DNA of 64,000 bases, from assembly GCF_000017205.1 (NCBI RefSeq), contig NC_009656.1, positions 5,634,501 through 5,698,500 on the forward strand, written 5' to 3'. Of this stretch, positions 17,460 through 29,441 are shown in pieces; within the stretch, counting starts at the first letter, position 1; each line of letters begins with the position of its first letter. The stretch comes from Pseudomonas paraeruginosa PA7. Its GTDB lineage: Bacteria; Pseudomonadota; Gammaproteobacteria; Pseudomonadales; Pseudomonadaceae. The notes under the pieces were generated by a model. It was not told the DNA's origin. It searched no databases and was given only the letters and a program-made list of their open reading frames with translations. The translations under genes were made by a program, and so were the position numbers.

Positions 17460-17475
17460 CTGTATAAATAACCAG
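17460..17475 (+). promoter_or_regulatory. LexA box upstream of recN
   Basis: CTGTATAAATAACCAG matches the gammaproteobacterial SOS box (CTG-N10-CAG) with an AT-rich centre that doubles as a -10-like element. It ends 24 nt before the recN ATG, so recN is expected to be SOS-induced. Confidence 0.88.
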
Positions 17476-17499
17476 ACAAAACCCACGGAGCCGCCCGCC

Positions 17500-19176
17500 A
17501 TGCTGGTTCACCTGTCCGTTCACAACTACGCCATCGTCGAGCACCTGGACCTCGAGCTCGCCACCGGCATGACCGTGATCACCGGCGAGACCGGCGCGGG
17601 CAAGTCGATCATGCTCGACGCCCTCGGCCTCACCCTCGGCGACCGCGCCGACAGCGGCGCGGTCCGCCCCGGCGCGGACAAGGCCGACATCCTCGCCAGC
17701 TTCGACGTCAGCGCCATCGCCGAGGCCCGCGACTGGCTCGCCGAACGCGACCTCGAGCAGGACGGTCCGTGCATCCTGCGCCGGGTGATCACCGCCGAGG
17801 GCCGTTCGCGCGCCTACATCAATGGCACGCCCTGCCCGCTCGGCGACCTGAAGAGCCTCGGCGAGCTGCTGATCGATATCCACAGCCAGCACGAGCACCA
17901 GTCGCTGCTGAAGAGCGAGACCCACCGCCGCCTGCTCGACGAGTACGCCGGCTGCCAGGAACTCGCCCGCCAGGTGCAACTGGCCGCGCAGCGCTGGAAG
18001 CAGACCAGCCAGGAACTCGAGCGCCTGTCGCGCAGCGGCGACGAGCAGCGCGCCCGTCATCAGCTGCTCAGCTACCAGTTGGAAGAACTGGAGAACCTGT
18101 CCCTTGGCGAGAACGAACTGGAAAGCCTGGAGCAGGAACAGAAGACCCTGAGCAATGCCGAGAGCCTGCTCGCCGCCTGCCGCCAGGTGGTGGAGATGTG
18201 CAGCGAGAGCGACGCCGGCAACGTGCTTTCCGCGCTCAATGCCAGCCTCAACCGCCTGACCTCGTTCAGCAGCCAGCCGGGCGCGCTCGGTGAAGCGGTC
18301 AACCTGCTGTCCAGCGCGCAGATCCAGGTCGAGGAGGCGATCGGCGAACTGAACCGCTTCGTCGATCACTTCGACGCCGATCCCAACCGCCAGCAGCAGG
18401 TCGAGGAACGCCTCGACGCCATCTATTCACTGGCGCGCAAGCATCGGGTCCAGCCGACCGAACTGGCCGACCTGCAGCAGCGCCTGTTCGACGAACTGGA
18501 GGCGCTGAACGCCGACGACGAGGCGGTCGAGCGACTGGGCGACGAGCTGGCCGCCTACGCCCGCCACTACCAGGAAAAGGCCGATGAGCTGAGCCGCCTG
18601 CGCCAGGCCGCGGCCGAGCCACTGGCCGCCTGCGTCGAGCAGGAGATGCAACGCCTGGGCATGCCCGGGGGGCGCTTCGCCATCGTCCTGCGTCCCGCCG
18701 ACACCCACGAACCGCAGGCCAACGGCCTGGAAAGCGTGGAGTTCCTGGTCAGCGCCAACCCCGGGCAGCCGCTGAAAGGGCTGGCCAAGGTCGCCTCGGG
18801 CGGCGAGCTGTCGCGGATCAGCCTGGCGATCCAGGTGATCACCGCGCAGACCTCGCGCATCCCGACCCTGGTCTTCGACGAAGTCGACGTCGGCATCGGC
18901 GGCCCCACCGCCGAAGTGGTCGGCCAGTTGCTCCGACGCCTCGGCGAGCGCGGCCAGGTCCTGACCGTTACCCACCTGCCGCAGGTCGCCGCCCAGGGCC
19001 ACCAGCACCTGTTCGTGCACAAGGAGCGCGGCAGCAGCGAGACCCGTACAGCCGTGGCCAATCTGAACAAGGCGCAGCGGATCGAGGAGATCGCGCGCAT
19101 GCTCGGCGGCGTCGACCTGACCAAGGAATCCCTGGCCCACGCGAAGAAGCTGGTAAACCTGGCGGCGCAGAGCTGA
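17500..19176 (+). CDS. recN: DNA repair protein RecN
   Basis: RecN is an SMC-like ATPase that acts early in double-strand-break repair. The 558-residue product starts MLVHLSVHNYAIVEHLDLEL, with Walker A GETGAGKS at about residues 29-36. A central antiparallel coiled-coil region rich in Glu/Gln/Leu spans roughly 170-370. The C-terminal ABC signature is ASGGELSRISLAIQVI, followed by Walker B LVFDEVDVGIGG. The long open frame extending upstream is the antisense of grpE/dnaK/dnaJ and is not coding. Induction by DNA damage follows from the LexA box. Confidence 0.97.
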   Translation: MLVHLSVHNYAIVEHLDLELATGMTVITGETGAGKSIMLDALGLTLGDRADSGAVRPGADKADILASFDVSAIAEARDWLAERDLEQDGPCILRRVITAEGRSRAYINGTPCPLGDLKSLGELLIDIHSQHEHQSLLKSETHRRLLDEYAGCQELARQVQLAAQRWKQTSQELERLSRSGDEQRARHQLLSYQLEELENLSLGENELESLEQEQKTLSNAESLLAACRQVVEMCSESDAGNVLSALNASLNRLTSFSSQPGALGEAVNLLSSAQIQVEEAIGELNRFVDHFDADPNRQQQVEERLDAIYSLARKHRVQPTELADLQQRLFDELEALNADDEAVERLGDELAAYARHYQEKADELSRLRQAAAEPLAACVEQEMQRLGMPGGRFAIVLRPADTHEPQANGLESVEFLVSANPGQPLKGLAKVASGGELSRISLAIQVITAQTSRIPTLVFDEVDVGIGGPTAEVVGQLLRRLGERGQVLTVTHLPQVAAQGHQHLFVHKERGSSETRTAVANLNKAQRIEEIARMLGGVDLTKESLAHAKKLVNLAAQS

Positions 19177-19198
19177 GATACCTCCCCGGGCAGAAATG

Positions 19199-19227
19199 AA
19201 AACGGCGACCTTCGGGTCGCCGTTTTC
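19199..19227. terminator. Bidirectional terminator between convergent recN and fur
   Basis: AAAACGGCGACC, loop TTCG, GGTCGCCGTTTT: a 12-bp stem with a UUCG-type tetraloop and A/T tracts on both flanks, between two convergent genes. Confidence 0.92.
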
Positions 19228-19241
19228 GTATCCGTGCACGC

Positions 19242-19646
19242 TTACTTTTTCTTGCGTACGTAGAGCACCAGATTGTGATCGACCAGTTCGAAGCCGCGCT
19301 CGCGCACGATCTCCTTCTGCCGCTTCTCGATCTCGGCATCCATGAACTCGATCACTTCGCCGGTATCGACGCAGACCATGTGGTCGTGGTGGCCGCTGTC
19401 GGCAAGCTCGAACACGGCATGGCCGCCATCGAAGTTGTGACGCACCACCAGGCCGGCGGCCTCGAACTGGGTCAGCACCCGATAGACGGTCGCCAGGCCC
19501 ACGTCCTCGCCCGCATCCATCAGCGCCTTGTACACGTCTTCGGCGCTCATGTGGCGTTGCTCGGCGGAGTCGAGCATCTGCAGGATCTTGACCCGCGGCA
19601 GGGTCACTTTAAGGCCGGCTTTTCGAAGTTCGCTATTTTCAACCAT
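19242..19646 (-). CDS. fur: Ferric uptake regulator Fur
   Basis: Fur is the Fe(II)-responsive global repressor of iron acquisition. The 134-residue protein has the N-terminal winged helix (ELRKAGLKVTLPRVKILQML) and hinge AEDVYKALMDAGEDVGLATVYRVL. The metal-binding C-terminal half contains GHHDHMVCVDTGEVIEF, and the protein ends with a lysine-rich tail. It lacks the second CxxC pair found in the E. coli protein, as is usual in Pseudomonas. It is divergent from bamE/omlA across a 97-nt region. Confidence 0.97.
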   Translation of the reverse strand: MVENSELRKAGLKVTLPRVKILQMLDSAEQRHMSAEDVYKALMDAGEDVGLATVYRVLTQFEAAGLVVRHNFDGGHAVFELADSGHHDHMVCVDTGEVIEFMDAEIEKRQKEIVRERGFELVDHNLVLYVRKKK

Positions 19647-19743
19647 GTCTGCTTTCTCAGCGCGGGATGTTTCGCAGCATCCCGGAATACGGGTATGATC
19701 GGGCTTTTATTTGCCCAGCCAAGATAGTGGAAGTCGCTCACCG

Positions 19744-20274
19744 ATGCAAAACGCCAAGCTCATGCTGACCTGTCTCGCTTTCGCGGGGCTTGCCGCACTC
19801 GCCGGTTGCTCGTTCCCTGGCGTCTATAAAATCGACATCCAGCAAGGCAACGTCGTAACTCAGGACATGATAGACCAGTTGCGTCCCGGAATGACCCGAC
19901 GCCAAGTGCGGTTTATCATGGGCAACCCGCTGATCGTCGACACCTTCCACGCCAATCGCTGGGACTATCTCTACAGCATCCAGCCCGGTGGCGGTCGCCG
20001 CCAGCAGGAGCGCGTCAGCCTGTTCTTCAACGACGCCGACCAACTGGCCGGCCTGAACGGCGACTTCATGCCCGGCGTCAGCCGCGACGAAGCGATCCTC
20101 GGCAAGGAAGGCAGCACCACGGTCACCCAGCCGGCCGACCAGCAGAAGCCGGAAGAACAGAAGGAAGAGCCGCCGAAACCGGGCTCCACGCTGGAACAGC
20201 TGCAGCGCGAAGTGGACGAGGCCCAACCGGTCCCGGTTCCCACACCCGAACCGCTGGATCCCAGCCCGCAATAA
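19744..20274 (+). CDS. bamE: Outer-membrane assembly lipoprotein BamE (OmlA/SmpA)
   Basis: This lipoprotein is a subunit of the BAM complex inserting beta-barrel proteins into the outer membrane. The 176-residue product starts [21 protein letters not shown], with the lipobox LAGC giving a lipidated Cys near residue 23. The SmpA/OmlA fold follows: [24 protein letters not shown] and [15 protein letters not shown]. The C-terminal Pro/Gln/Glu-rich extension is longer than in E. coli, as in other pseudomonads. TATGAT at 19694-19699 is a likely -10. It is divergent from fur. Confidence 0.95.
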   Translation: MQNAKLMLTCLAFAGLAALAGCSFPGVYKIDIQQGNVVTQDMIDQLRPGMTRRQVRFIMGNPLIVDTFHANRWDYLYSIQPGGGRRQQERVSLFFNDADQLAGLNGDFMPGVSRDEAILGKEGSTTVTQPADQQKPEEQKEEPPKPGSTLEQLQREVDEAQPVPVPTPEPLDPSPQ

Positions 20275-20288
20275 AGAGCTGGTGGTTC

Positions 20289-20324
20289 CACGAAAAAGCC
20301 CGGCGAACACCGGGCTTTTTCGTG
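20289..20324. terminator. Bidirectional terminator between bamE and rnfH
   Basis: CACGAAAAAGCCCGG and its exact complement CCGGGCTTTTTCGTG flank a 6-nt loop. The A and T tracts inside the arms make it a terminator on both strands for the convergent genes. Confidence 0.92.
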
Positions 20325-20340
20325 GGTGCGCGAGACGGAC

Positions 20341-20643
20341 TCAGTCGCCGCGCTCGGCCCGGGCCCGCGCGGCGCGCTGCTTGCGGACCTCCTTGGGGTC
20401 GGCGATCAACGGCCGGTAGATCTCCACCCGCTCACCGGCCTCCAACGGCCGCTCCTCCGGATTCGCCAGGGCCTTGCCGAAGATACCCAGCGGACAGCAG
20501 TGTATGTCCAGTTCCGGAAAAACCTCGGCGATACCAGAGAGCCGCACCGCTTCGCGCGCGCTGGTCCCCGCCGGCACGCTCAGGCGCAGCAGCGCCTGGC
20601 GCTCGGGCAGGGCATAGACCACCTCGACGGCGATCTCAGCCAT
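20341..20643 (-). CDS. rnfH: RnfH family ubiquitin-like protein
   Basis: This 100-residue beta-grasp protein (UPF0125/RnfH) starts [21 protein letters not shown] and contains HCCPLGIFGKAL and the conserved VEIYRPLIADPKEVRKQRA. The exact function is unknown. The ATG at 20643 overlaps the end of ratA by 8 nt, as in the widely conserved smpB/ratA/rnfH neighbourhood. Ribosome-linked or toxin-antitoxin-like roles have been proposed for the pair; nothing in the sequence decides this. Confidence 0.9.
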   Translation of the reverse strand: MAEIAVEVVYALPERQALLRLSVPAGTSAREAVRLSGIAEVFPELDIHCCPLGIFGKALANPEERPLEAGERVEIYRPLIADPKEVRKQRAARARAERGD

Positions 20644-21070
20644 ACAGTTGCTTGGCGCGCTGGCAGAAAGCATCGACCATGGTGTTGGCTGCCTGGGTGA
20701 ACAGCGGACCGAGGGTCGCCTTGACCAGCGGACCGGCGTAGTCGAAGGTCAGGTCCAGGGTGATCTTGCAGGCCTTCTCGCCCAGCGCCTTGAACTGCCA
20801 GACGCCATGCAGTTCGGTGAAGGGACCGTTCTCCAGGTTCATCTCGATGGATACCCCGGGCACCAGCACGTTGCGCGTGGTGAAGCGCTGGCTGAGGCTG
20901 CCCTTGGCCACGGTCAGTTCGGCGCGCATCAGGCTTTCGCTCTCCTCCAGCACCTCGCTGGCAGAACACCAGGGCAGAAACTCCGGATAGCGCCTCACGT
21001 CGTTCACCAGATCGAACAGCGCGCGGGCGGGATAAGGCAACAGCGCCGAACGCTGGATATGGGTGCTCAT
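20636..21070 (-). CDS. ratA: RatA/COQ10-like START-domain protein
   Basis: This 144-residue polyketide-cyclase/START-family protein starts [35 protein letters not shown]. The hydrophobic cavity strands include [23 protein letters not shown]. In E. coli RatA interferes with 70S assembly, while the related COQ10 binds ubiquinone; either activity is possible. The ATG at 21070 is preferred to a longer frame reaching 21109. The gene is divergent from smpB, with 274 nt between the starts. Confidence 0.9.
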   Translation of the reverse strand: MSTHIQRSALLPYPARALFDLVNDVRRYPEFLPWCSASEVLEESESLMRAELTVAKGSLSQRFTTRNVLVPGVSIEMNLENGPFTELHGVWQFKALGEKACKITLDLTFDYAGPLVKATLGPLFTQAANTMVDAFCQRAKQLYG

Positions 21071-21329
21071 AGAACTCTCACTTCTGCTGTCGAGCGGGCG
21101 ACTCCCCAAGCATAGCCGGCGAGGCGGCGGCAGCCGCTCCGACGGCGCGCTGCGCCCGCCGACCGGGACCAGGGTCCGAGGAAAAGACGTTCCGCGCGGC
21201 CTGATGCCACTTGAAGACTTTTCTTACAAAACCTTGGCCAGCGGCCAGGAAAAGAGTGGGCATTGTCCGAAATTCACCTCTATCCCTCAAGCGCGACGCC
21301 GCCCCATAGCGGGGAAGCCGGCGACTCCC

Positions 21330-21335
21330 TATAAT
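21330..21335 (+). promoter_or_regulatory. Consensus -10 (TATAAT) immediately upstream of smpB
   Basis: A perfect TATAAT ends 9 nt before the smpB ATG. A start point 6-7 nt downstream would fall within about 3 nt of the ATG. No Shine-Dalgarno sequence is visible between them. No clear -35 is seen. Confidence 0.55.
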
Positions 21336-21344
21336 GCGCCGCCT

Positions 21345-21824
21345 ATGGCTAAGCAGAAGAAACACCCTTCGGGGACCATCGCGCAGAACAAGAAGGCTCT
21401 GCACGACTACTTCATCGAACAACGCTTCGAGGCGGGCGTCGCCCTGGCGGGCTGGGAAGTGAAAAGCCTGCGCGCCGGCAAGGCCCAGCTGGTCGACAGC
21501 TACGTGCTGCTCAAGGACGGCGAGGCCTGGCTGCTCGGCAGCCACATCACGCCGCTGACGACCGCCAGCACGCACGTGATCGCCGACCCGGTGCGCACGC
21601 GCAAGTTGCTGCTGCACAAGCGCGAACTGGGCAAGCTGTTCGGTGCCGTGCAACAGAAGGGCTACGCCTGCGTTGCCCTGTCGATGTACTGGAAGAAGCA
21701 CCTGGTCAAGTGCGAGATCGCCCTGGCCAAGGGCAAGAAGGACTTCGACAAGCGCCACACCGAGAAGGAGCGCGACTCCGACCGGGAGATCCAGCGCGCC
21801 ATGCGCCACGGCAAGGACGACTGA
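21345..21824 (+). CDS. smpB: SsrA (tmRNA)-binding protein SmpB
   Basis: SmpB carries tmRNA to stalled ribosomes for trans-translation. The 159-residue protein starts [34 protein letters not shown]. The OB-fold core contains [17 protein letters not shown] and the segment [15 protein letters not shown]. The basic C-terminal tail ([29 protein letters not shown]) mimics the missing codon-anticodon duplex. Longer upstream in-frame starts lie in the intergenic region and do not match the family. The ATG sits almost on the predicted transcription start. Confidence 0.97.
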   Translation: MAKQKKHPSGTIAQNKKALHDYFIEQRFEAGVALAGWEVKSLRAGKAQLVDSYVLLKDGEAWLLGSHITPLTTASTHVIADPVRTRKLLLHKRELGKLFGAVQQKGYACVALSMYWKKHLVKCEIALAKGKKDFDKRHTEKERDSDREIQRAMRHGKDD

Positions 21825-21845
21825 CAGCGTCCCTGCCGTGCCCCG

Positions 21846-22619
21846 CTAGTCTTCCTGCACGCTGCGCCGGCGCTGCGAGCGCTTCATCCTGCGCGCCTCT
21901 TCCTGGACCTCCGCCAGGACCTCCTGCACATAGTGGATGTGCTGGTTGGACACTTCCCGGGCCAGCTCCGCCTGACCGCTGACGATCGCGTCGTACAGGC
22001 GCTGATGCTGCTCCATCAGCTGCGCGCGGGTTTCCGTGCGCTGCGCGTACATCCCGCCGATATTGGTCACCACGTTGCGCCGCAGCAGGTCGAACAGGCC
22101 CTTGATGGTGTGCAGCAGCACTGTGTTGTGGCTGGCCTCGGCGATCGCCAGGTGGAAGCGCGCGTCGGCGGCGCCCTCTTCCGCGCTGACCTGGTCGTTG
22201 CGCGCATAGCATTCCTGCAATGCCTCGAAGGCCTCGGTGAGACGCTGGTGATCCAGGGAGGTGGCGCGCAACGCCGCGTAGTAGGCGCAGGATCCCTCCA
22301 GGGTGTGGCGGAACTCCAGCAGGTCGCGCTGGGCATCCGGATTGCCCTCCAGCAGGTGCAGCAACGGGTCGCTGAAAGTCGCGCCCAGCGACTCGGTCAC
22401 ATAGTTGCCACCACCCTGGCGGCTGACCAGCAGCCCCTTTGCCACCAGCTTCTGGATCGCCTCGCGCAGCGACGGACGGGAAACCCCGAACTGCTCGGCG
22501 AGCACGCGCTCGGCCGGCAGCCGCTCGCCGGACTTCAGCGTGCCCTCCAGGATCATCGCCTCGAGCTGCGCCACGATGTCATCCGACAGACGGCGCTGCC
22601 TGACCTGACCAAATTCCAT
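21846..22619 (-). CDS. lldR: FadR/GntR-family regulator of lactate genes, LldR
   Basis: This 257-residue GntR-type regulator has an N-terminal winged helix (RRLSDDIVAQLEAMILEG...LPAERVLAEQFGVSRPSLREAIQKL, about 8-70). A C-terminal all-helical FCD ligand-binding domain follows, with metal-site histidines, e.g. FHLAIAEASHN and LHTIKGLFDLL. It ends in an Arg-rich tail. Divergence from lldP and the FadR-type operator between them support the assignment as the L-lactate-responsive repressor of lldPDE. Confidence 0.9.
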   Translation of the reverse strand: MEFGQVRQRRLSDDIVAQLEAMILEGTLKSGERLPAERVLAEQFGVSRPSLREAIQKLVAKGLLVSRQGGGNYVTESLGATFSDPLLHLLEGNPDAQRDLLEFRHTLEGSCAYYAALRATSLDHQRLTEAFEALQECYARNDQVSAEEGAADARFHLAIAEASHNTVLLHTIKGLFDLLRRNVVTNIGGMYAQRTETRAQLMEQHQRLYDAIVSGQAELAREVSNQHIHYVQEVLAEVQEEARRMKRSQRRRSVQED

Positions 22620-22947
22620 ATCCCGACACCTTCAACCGAAGCTTTGTCGCAAAGCCTCTGCCATGCGCCCAGCGCGAAAAAGAGAGGAAGCGTACCGAGC
22701 CGCATTCCGCACTACAAGCCAGGCGCCAAAGGCCTGGCCTACCACCTCTTAGACAAAAGTCGTAGACGGGCAAATTGACACGCCGAACGCCTGACTTTTA
22801 ACCTGAGCGCTCGCTCTTGTAAATTGGTCTTACCAATTAAGCGAACTTCGCCAGATTCGACTGCCCAGCGCCCTTGCACACACAGGTCTCGGCGCCCGTC
22901 CGATCTGGTCACAGGCAAACCCAACAACAATTAGGGAGCCAACCCCC
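22620..22947. other. lldR-lldP intergenic regulatory region
   Basis: This 328-nt region between divergent genes is lower in GC than its surroundings. Apart from the LldR-type operator at 22822-22838 I see no open frame or RNA. The lldP ribosome site TTAGGGAG ends about 10 nt before its ATG. Confidence 0.6.
22822..22838. promoter_or_regulatory. LldR operator (perfect 7-3-7 inverted repeat)
   Basis: AATTGGT-CTT-ACCAATT is a perfect palindrome containing TGGT-N3-ACCA, the core bound by FadR-subfamily lactate regulators. It lies 110 nt upstream of lldP and about 200 nt upstream of lldR, so it can serve both. Confidence 0.82.
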
Positions 22948-24621
22948 ATGCAAGCCTGGCAGCAACTCTATACCCCCCTGGGCAGTCTCGGCCTGTCGGC
23001 CGCCGCCGCCGTCATCCCGATCGTGTTCTTCTTCCTCGCCCTTGCGGTGTTCCGCCTGAAAGGCCACATCGCCGGCAGTGTCACCCTGGCCCTGGCCATC
23101 GCGGTGGCCATCTTCGCCTTCCGCATGCCCGCCGACATGGCCTTCGCCGCCGCCGGCTACGGCTTCCTCTACGGCCTCTGGCCGATCGCCTGGATCATCG
23201 TCGCCGCGGTGTTCCTCTACAAGCTGACGGTGAAGAGCGGCCAGTTCGAGGTGATCCGCAGCTCGGTGCTGTCGATCACCGGCGACCAGCGCCTGCAGGT
23301 GCTGCTGATCGGCTTCTCCTTCGGCGCCTTCCTCGAGGGCGCCGCCGGATTCGGCGCGCCGGTGGCGATCACCGCCGCCCTGCTCGTCGGCCTCGGCTTC
23401 AATCCGCTGTACGCCGCCGGCCTCTGCCTGATCGCCAATACAGCGCCGGTGGCCTTCGGCGCACTGGGCATCCCGATCGTCGTCGCCGGCCAGGTGACCG
23501 GTATCGACGCCTTCAAGATCGGCGCCATGACCGGCCGCCAGCTGCCCTTCCTGTCGATCCTGGTGCCGTTCTGGCTGGTGTTCATGATGGACGGCTGGCG
23601 CGGCATCCGCGAAACCTGGCCGGCCGCGATCGTCGCCGGCGGCAGTTTCGCCATCACCCAGTACCTGACCTCGAACTTCATCGGCCCGGAACTGCCGGAT
23701 ATCACCTCGGCGCTGGTCAGCCTGGTTTCCCTGACCCTGTTCCTCAAGGTCTGGCAACCGCAGGGCGCAGCCGCGGTGGAGGCCGGCAACGGCGGCGCGG
23801 CGCTGGCCGGCGGCGGGCAGCGCGGCGTGGAACCATCCCCTTACAGCTTCGGCGAGATCCTCAAGGCCTGGTCGCCCTTCCTGGTGCTCACCGTGCTGGT
23901 GACCATCTGGACGCTGAAGCCGTTCAAGGCGATGTTCGCCCCCGGCGGCGATCTCTACTGGCTGGTATTCAACTTCGCCATCCCGCACCTCGACCAACTG
24001 GTGCTCAAGGGCGCGCCTATCGCCACCAGCACCGCGCCTATCGCCGCGGTGTTCAAGTTCGACCCGATCTCCGCCACCGGCACCGCGATCTTCCTCTCCG
24101 CGGTGGTCTCGATGTTCATCCTGCGCATCGCTCCGAAAATTGGTATTACCACTTTCAAGGAAGTGCTGATAGAACTGAAGTGGCCGATCCTGTCCATCGG
24201 CATGGTCCTGGCCTTCGCCTTCGTCACCAACTACTCGGGCATGTCCACCACCCTGGCCCTGGTCCTGGCCGGCACCGGCGCGGCCTTCCCGTTCTTCTCG
24301 CCGTTCCTCGGCTGGCTGGGGGTGTTCCTGACCGGTTCGGATACCTCGTCCAACGCCCTGTTCAGCTCGCTGCAATCGACCACCGCGCACCAGATCGGGG
24401 TCAGCGACACCCTGCTGGTGGCGGCCAACACCAGCGGCGGCGTGACCGGCAAGATGATTTCCCCGCAATCCATCGCCGTGGCCTGCGCCGCGACCGGAAT
24501 GGTCGGCAAGGAATCCGACCTGTTCCGCTTCACCCTGAAGCACAGCCTGATCTTCGCCGCGCTGGTCGGCCTGATCACCCTGGCCCAGGCTTACGTCTTT
24601 ACCGGCATGCTGGTGCACTGA
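22948..24621 (+). CDS. lldP: L-lactate permease
   Basis: LldP is a proton-lactate symporter of the LctP family in the inner membrane. The 557-residue protein starts [25 protein letters not shown]. It has about 12-14 hydrophobic helices and the family signatures [16 protein letters not shown] and [20 protein letters not shown]. The ATG at 22948 follows TTAGGGAG. It heads lldP-lldD-lldE. Around 24139-24153 the coding sequence uses ATT GGT ATT ACC ACT, codons rare in this gene, coinciding with an operator-like palindrome. Confidence 0.96.
   Translation: MQAWQQLYTPLGSLGLSAAAAVIPIVFFFLALAVFRLKGHIAGSVTLALAIAVAIFAFRMPADMAFAAAGYGFLYGLWPIAWIIVAAVFLYKLTVKSGQFEVIRSSVLSITGDQRLQVLLIGFSFGAFLEGAAGFGAPVAITAALLVGLGFNPLYAAGLCLIANTAPVAFGALGIPIVVAGQVTGIDAFKIGAMTGRQLPFLSILVPFWLVFMMDGWRGIRETWPAAIVAGGSFAITQYLTSNFIGPELPDITSALVSLVSLTLFLKVWQPQGAAAVEAGNGGAALAGGGQRGVEPSPYSFGEILKAWSPFLVLTVLVTIWTLKPFKAMFAPGGDLYWLVFNFAIPHLDQLVLKGAPIATSTAPIAAVFKFDPISATGTAIFLSAVVSMFILRIAPKIGITTFKEVLIELKWPILSIGMVLAFAFVTNYSGMSTTLALVLAGTGAAFPFFSPFLGWLGVFLTGSDTSSNALFSSLQSTTAHQIGVSDTLLVAANTSGGVTGKMISPQSIAVACAATGMVGKESDLFRFTLKHSLIFAALVGLITLAQAYVFTGMLVH
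24141..24151. promoter_or_regulatory. Second LldR-type core site, inside lldP
   Basis: TGGT-ATT-ACCA repeats the operator core TGGT-N3-ACCA about 1.3 kb downstream, within codons for I-G-I-T-T. Neighbouring codons are almost all GC-ending, so the AT-rich codons here stand out. Binding is inferred. Confidence 0.45.
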
Positions 24622-24706
24622 CTCGCGCCGACGGGGCCGCGCCGGCCGGCGCGCCCCGCTCCGCGACGAGCCAGGCCCGCAGCCACCACCCATCGGTACG
24701 AAAAAC

Positions 24707-25852
24707 ATGATCATTTCCGCCTCTACCGACTACCGCGCCGCCGCCCAACGCAAGCTGCCGCCGTTCCTCTTCCACTACATCGACGGCGGCGCCTACGCCG
24801 AATACACCCTGCGGCGCAACGTCGAGGACCTGTCGGCCATCGCCCTGCGCCAGCGGGTGTTGAAGAACATGTCCGAGCTGAGCCTGGAGACCCGCCTGTT
24901 CGACGAGACCCTGGCGATGCCGGTGGCGCTCGCCCCGGTCGGCCTCACCGGCATGTACGCCCGCCGCGGCGAGGTCCAGGCGGCGCGCGCGGCAGCGGCG
25001 AAGGGCGTGCCCTTCACCCTGTCGACGGTGTCGGTCTGCCCGATCGAGGAAGTCGCCCCGGCCATCGACCGGCCGATGTGGTTCCAGCTCTACGTGCTCA
25101 AGGACCGCGGCTTCATGCGCAACGCCCTGGAGCGGGCCAAGGCCGCCGGCGTCACCACCCTGGTGTTCACCGTCGACATGCCGGTCCCCGGCGCCCGCTA
25201 CCGCGACGCCCATTCGGGCATGAGCGGCCCCTACGCCGCCCCGCGCCGCATCCTCCAGGCCATGACCCACCCCGCCTGGGCCTGGGATGTCGGCCTGCTG
25301 GGCAAGCCCCACGACCTCGGCAACATCTCCACCTACCGCGGCAACCCGACCGGCCTGGAGGACTACATCGGCTGGCTGGGCGCCAACTTCGACCCGTCGA
25401 TTTCCTGGAAAGACCTGGAGTGGATCCGTGAATTCTGGAACGGGCCGATGGTGATCAAGGGCATCCTCGATCCCGAGGACGCGAAGGACGCGGTGAAGTT
25501 CGGCGCCGACGGCATCGTCGTCTCCAACCACGGTGGCCGCCAGCTCGACGGCGTGCTCTCCAGCGCCCGCGCGCTGCCGGCGATCGCCGACGCGGTGAAG
25601 GGCGAGCTGGCGATCCTCGCCGACTCCGGCATCCGCACCGGTCTCGACGTGGTGCGGATGATCGCCCTCGGCGCCGACAGCGTGCTGCTCGGCCGCGCCT
25701 TCGTCTATGCCCTGGCCGCCGCCGGCGAGGCCGGGGTGCGCAACCTGCTCGAGCTGATCGAAAAGGAAATGCGCGTGGCCATGGTCCTCACCGGGGCCAA
25801 GTCGATCGGCGAGATCAGCGCCGACTCTCTGGTCCGCGAACTGGGCGCCTGA
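24707..25852 (+). CDS. lldD: L-lactate dehydrogenase (FMN, quinone-linked)
   Basis: LldD oxidises L-lactate to pyruvate at the inner membrane, passing electrons to quinone. The 381-residue alpha-hydroxy-acid oxidase begins [32 protein letters not shown]. It has [10 protein letters not shown] at the FMN site, the motif [10 protein letters not shown] with active-site His275, and the C-terminal phosphate site [25 protein letters not shown]. It lies 85 nt downstream of lldP. Confidence 0.97.
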   Translation: MIISASTDYRAAAQRKLPPFLFHYIDGGAYAEYTLRRNVEDLSAIALRQRVLKNMSELSLETRLFDETLAMPVALAPVGLTGMYARRGEVQAARAAAAKGVPFTLSTVSVCPIEEVAPAIDRPMWFQLYVLKDRGFMRNALERAKAAGVTTLVFTVDMPVPGARYRDAHSGMSGPYAAPRRILQAMTHPAWAWDVGLLGKPHDLGNISTYRGNPTGLEDYIGWLGANFDPSISWKDLEWIREFWNGPMVIKGILDPEDAKDAVKFGADGIVVSNHGGRQLDGVLSSARALPAIADAVKGELAILADSGIRTGLDVVRMIALGADSVLLGRAFVYALAAAGEAGVRNLLELIEKEMRVAMVLTGAKSIGEISADSLVRELGA

Positions 25853-25919
25853 GACGCCCGTCAGAAAAAGCCTGAAAGCGCCCGGGGCGTGACCGTCGCC
25901 CCAGGGCCGAGGAAAGCCG

Positions 25920-28740
<2,821 letters not shown>

Positions 28741-28745
<5 letters not shown>

Positions 28746-28761
28746 CCGCTTCGCGGTCATT
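28741..28761. terminator. Inverted repeat overlapping the lldE stop codon
   Basis: AATGACCGC-TTC-GCGGTCATT, a 9-bp perfect stem, includes the TGA stop of lldE. It has no T tract, so it may protect the mRNA end or terminate weakly. Confidence 0.45.
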
Positions 28762-28785
28762 CGCCGGGCCATGCCCCGCAAAGGC

Positions 28786-28814
28786 GGCGGATAGCGCCGC
28801 TGGCGCTATTCGCC
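28786..28814. repeat. REP-like intergenic palindrome, copy 1
   Basis: GGCGGATAGCGCC-GCT-GGCGCTATTCGCC is an imperfect palindrome with the same outline (GGCGGATA..C / GG..TATTCGCC) as those at 39750-39776 and 49848-49877. All three lie between genes. Confidence 0.75.
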
Positions 28815-28874
28815 CTACGTCAGGCGAAATGGGTGCTCCGGCGTCGCTCGACCGGGCCGGGCAAAAAATCCGTC

Positions 28875-28891
28875 GTTAAGCACCCCTTAAG
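28875..28891 (+). promoter_or_regulatory. PmrA box upstream of speD2
   Basis: GTTAAG-CACCC-CTTAAG is a direct hexamer repeat with 5-nt spacing, the PmrA (BasR) box pattern, 68 nt upstream of the speD2 ATG. It would let PmrAB control the operon that encodes it. Confidence 0.8.
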
Positions 28892-28958
28892 TCAGCCGCG
28901 CCTATCGTGCCTTCCAGCGCGAGGACAACCCTCGCCGAAACGGAAGCAGGAGGCCTTC

Positions 28959-29441
28959 ATGGCAATTCAACCGTTGCGACTCGACCCGATCACCGTGCTC
29001 GGCAAGCAACTGGTCATCGAGCTGTTCGACTGCGTCGACACGCGCTTCGACGATATCCAGTGGATCGAGGAAAGCATGCTCGAGGCGGCCCGCCAGGCCA
29101 ACGCCACCATCATCACCTCGGCCTTCCACAAGTTCAGCCCGATCGGCATCTCCGGCGTGGTAGTGATCGCCGAGTCGCACCTGGCCATCCACACCTGGCC
29201 GGAATACGGCTACGCCGCGGTCGACGTATTCACCTGCGGCGACGTGCTCGACGGCGCCCAGGCCGTGCGCGTGCTCAGCGAGCGCCTGGGCAGCCAGCGG
29301 CACCTGATCTCGAGCATGGACCGCGGCCTCGGCGGCCACCGCCTGGGCCTGCTCAGCCGGAGCCTGGCCGGCAATGCCCCGGTCGACGGAGACAGCCCTA
29401 CCCTGCGCTGGGCGCTGGGCCAGGGCACGGGGGTGGCATGA
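28959..29441 (+). CDS. speD2: S-adenosylmethionine decarboxylase proenzyme (SpeD2)
   Basis: This pyruvoyl enzyme decarboxylates SAM to provide the aminopropyl donor for polyamine synthesis. The 160-residue class 1B-type protein has the self-cleavage site in VVIAESHLAIHTWPEYGYAAVDVFTCG, with Ser73 the expected pyruvoyl precursor after Glu72. FHKFSPIGISGV precedes it. The start at 28959 follows GGAGG. The TGA overlaps the start of speE2. First gene of the PmrA-controlled operon; the family usually has 120-130 residues, so the C-terminal tail is somewhat longer. Confidence 0.93.
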   Translation: MAIQPLRLDPITVLGKQLVIELFDCVDTRFDDIQWIEESMLEAARQANATIITSAFHKFSPIGISGVVVIAESHLAIHTWPEYGYAAVDVFTCGDVLDGAQAVRVLSERLGSQRHLISSMDRGLGGHRLGLLSRSLAGNAPVDGDSPTLRWALGQGTGVA

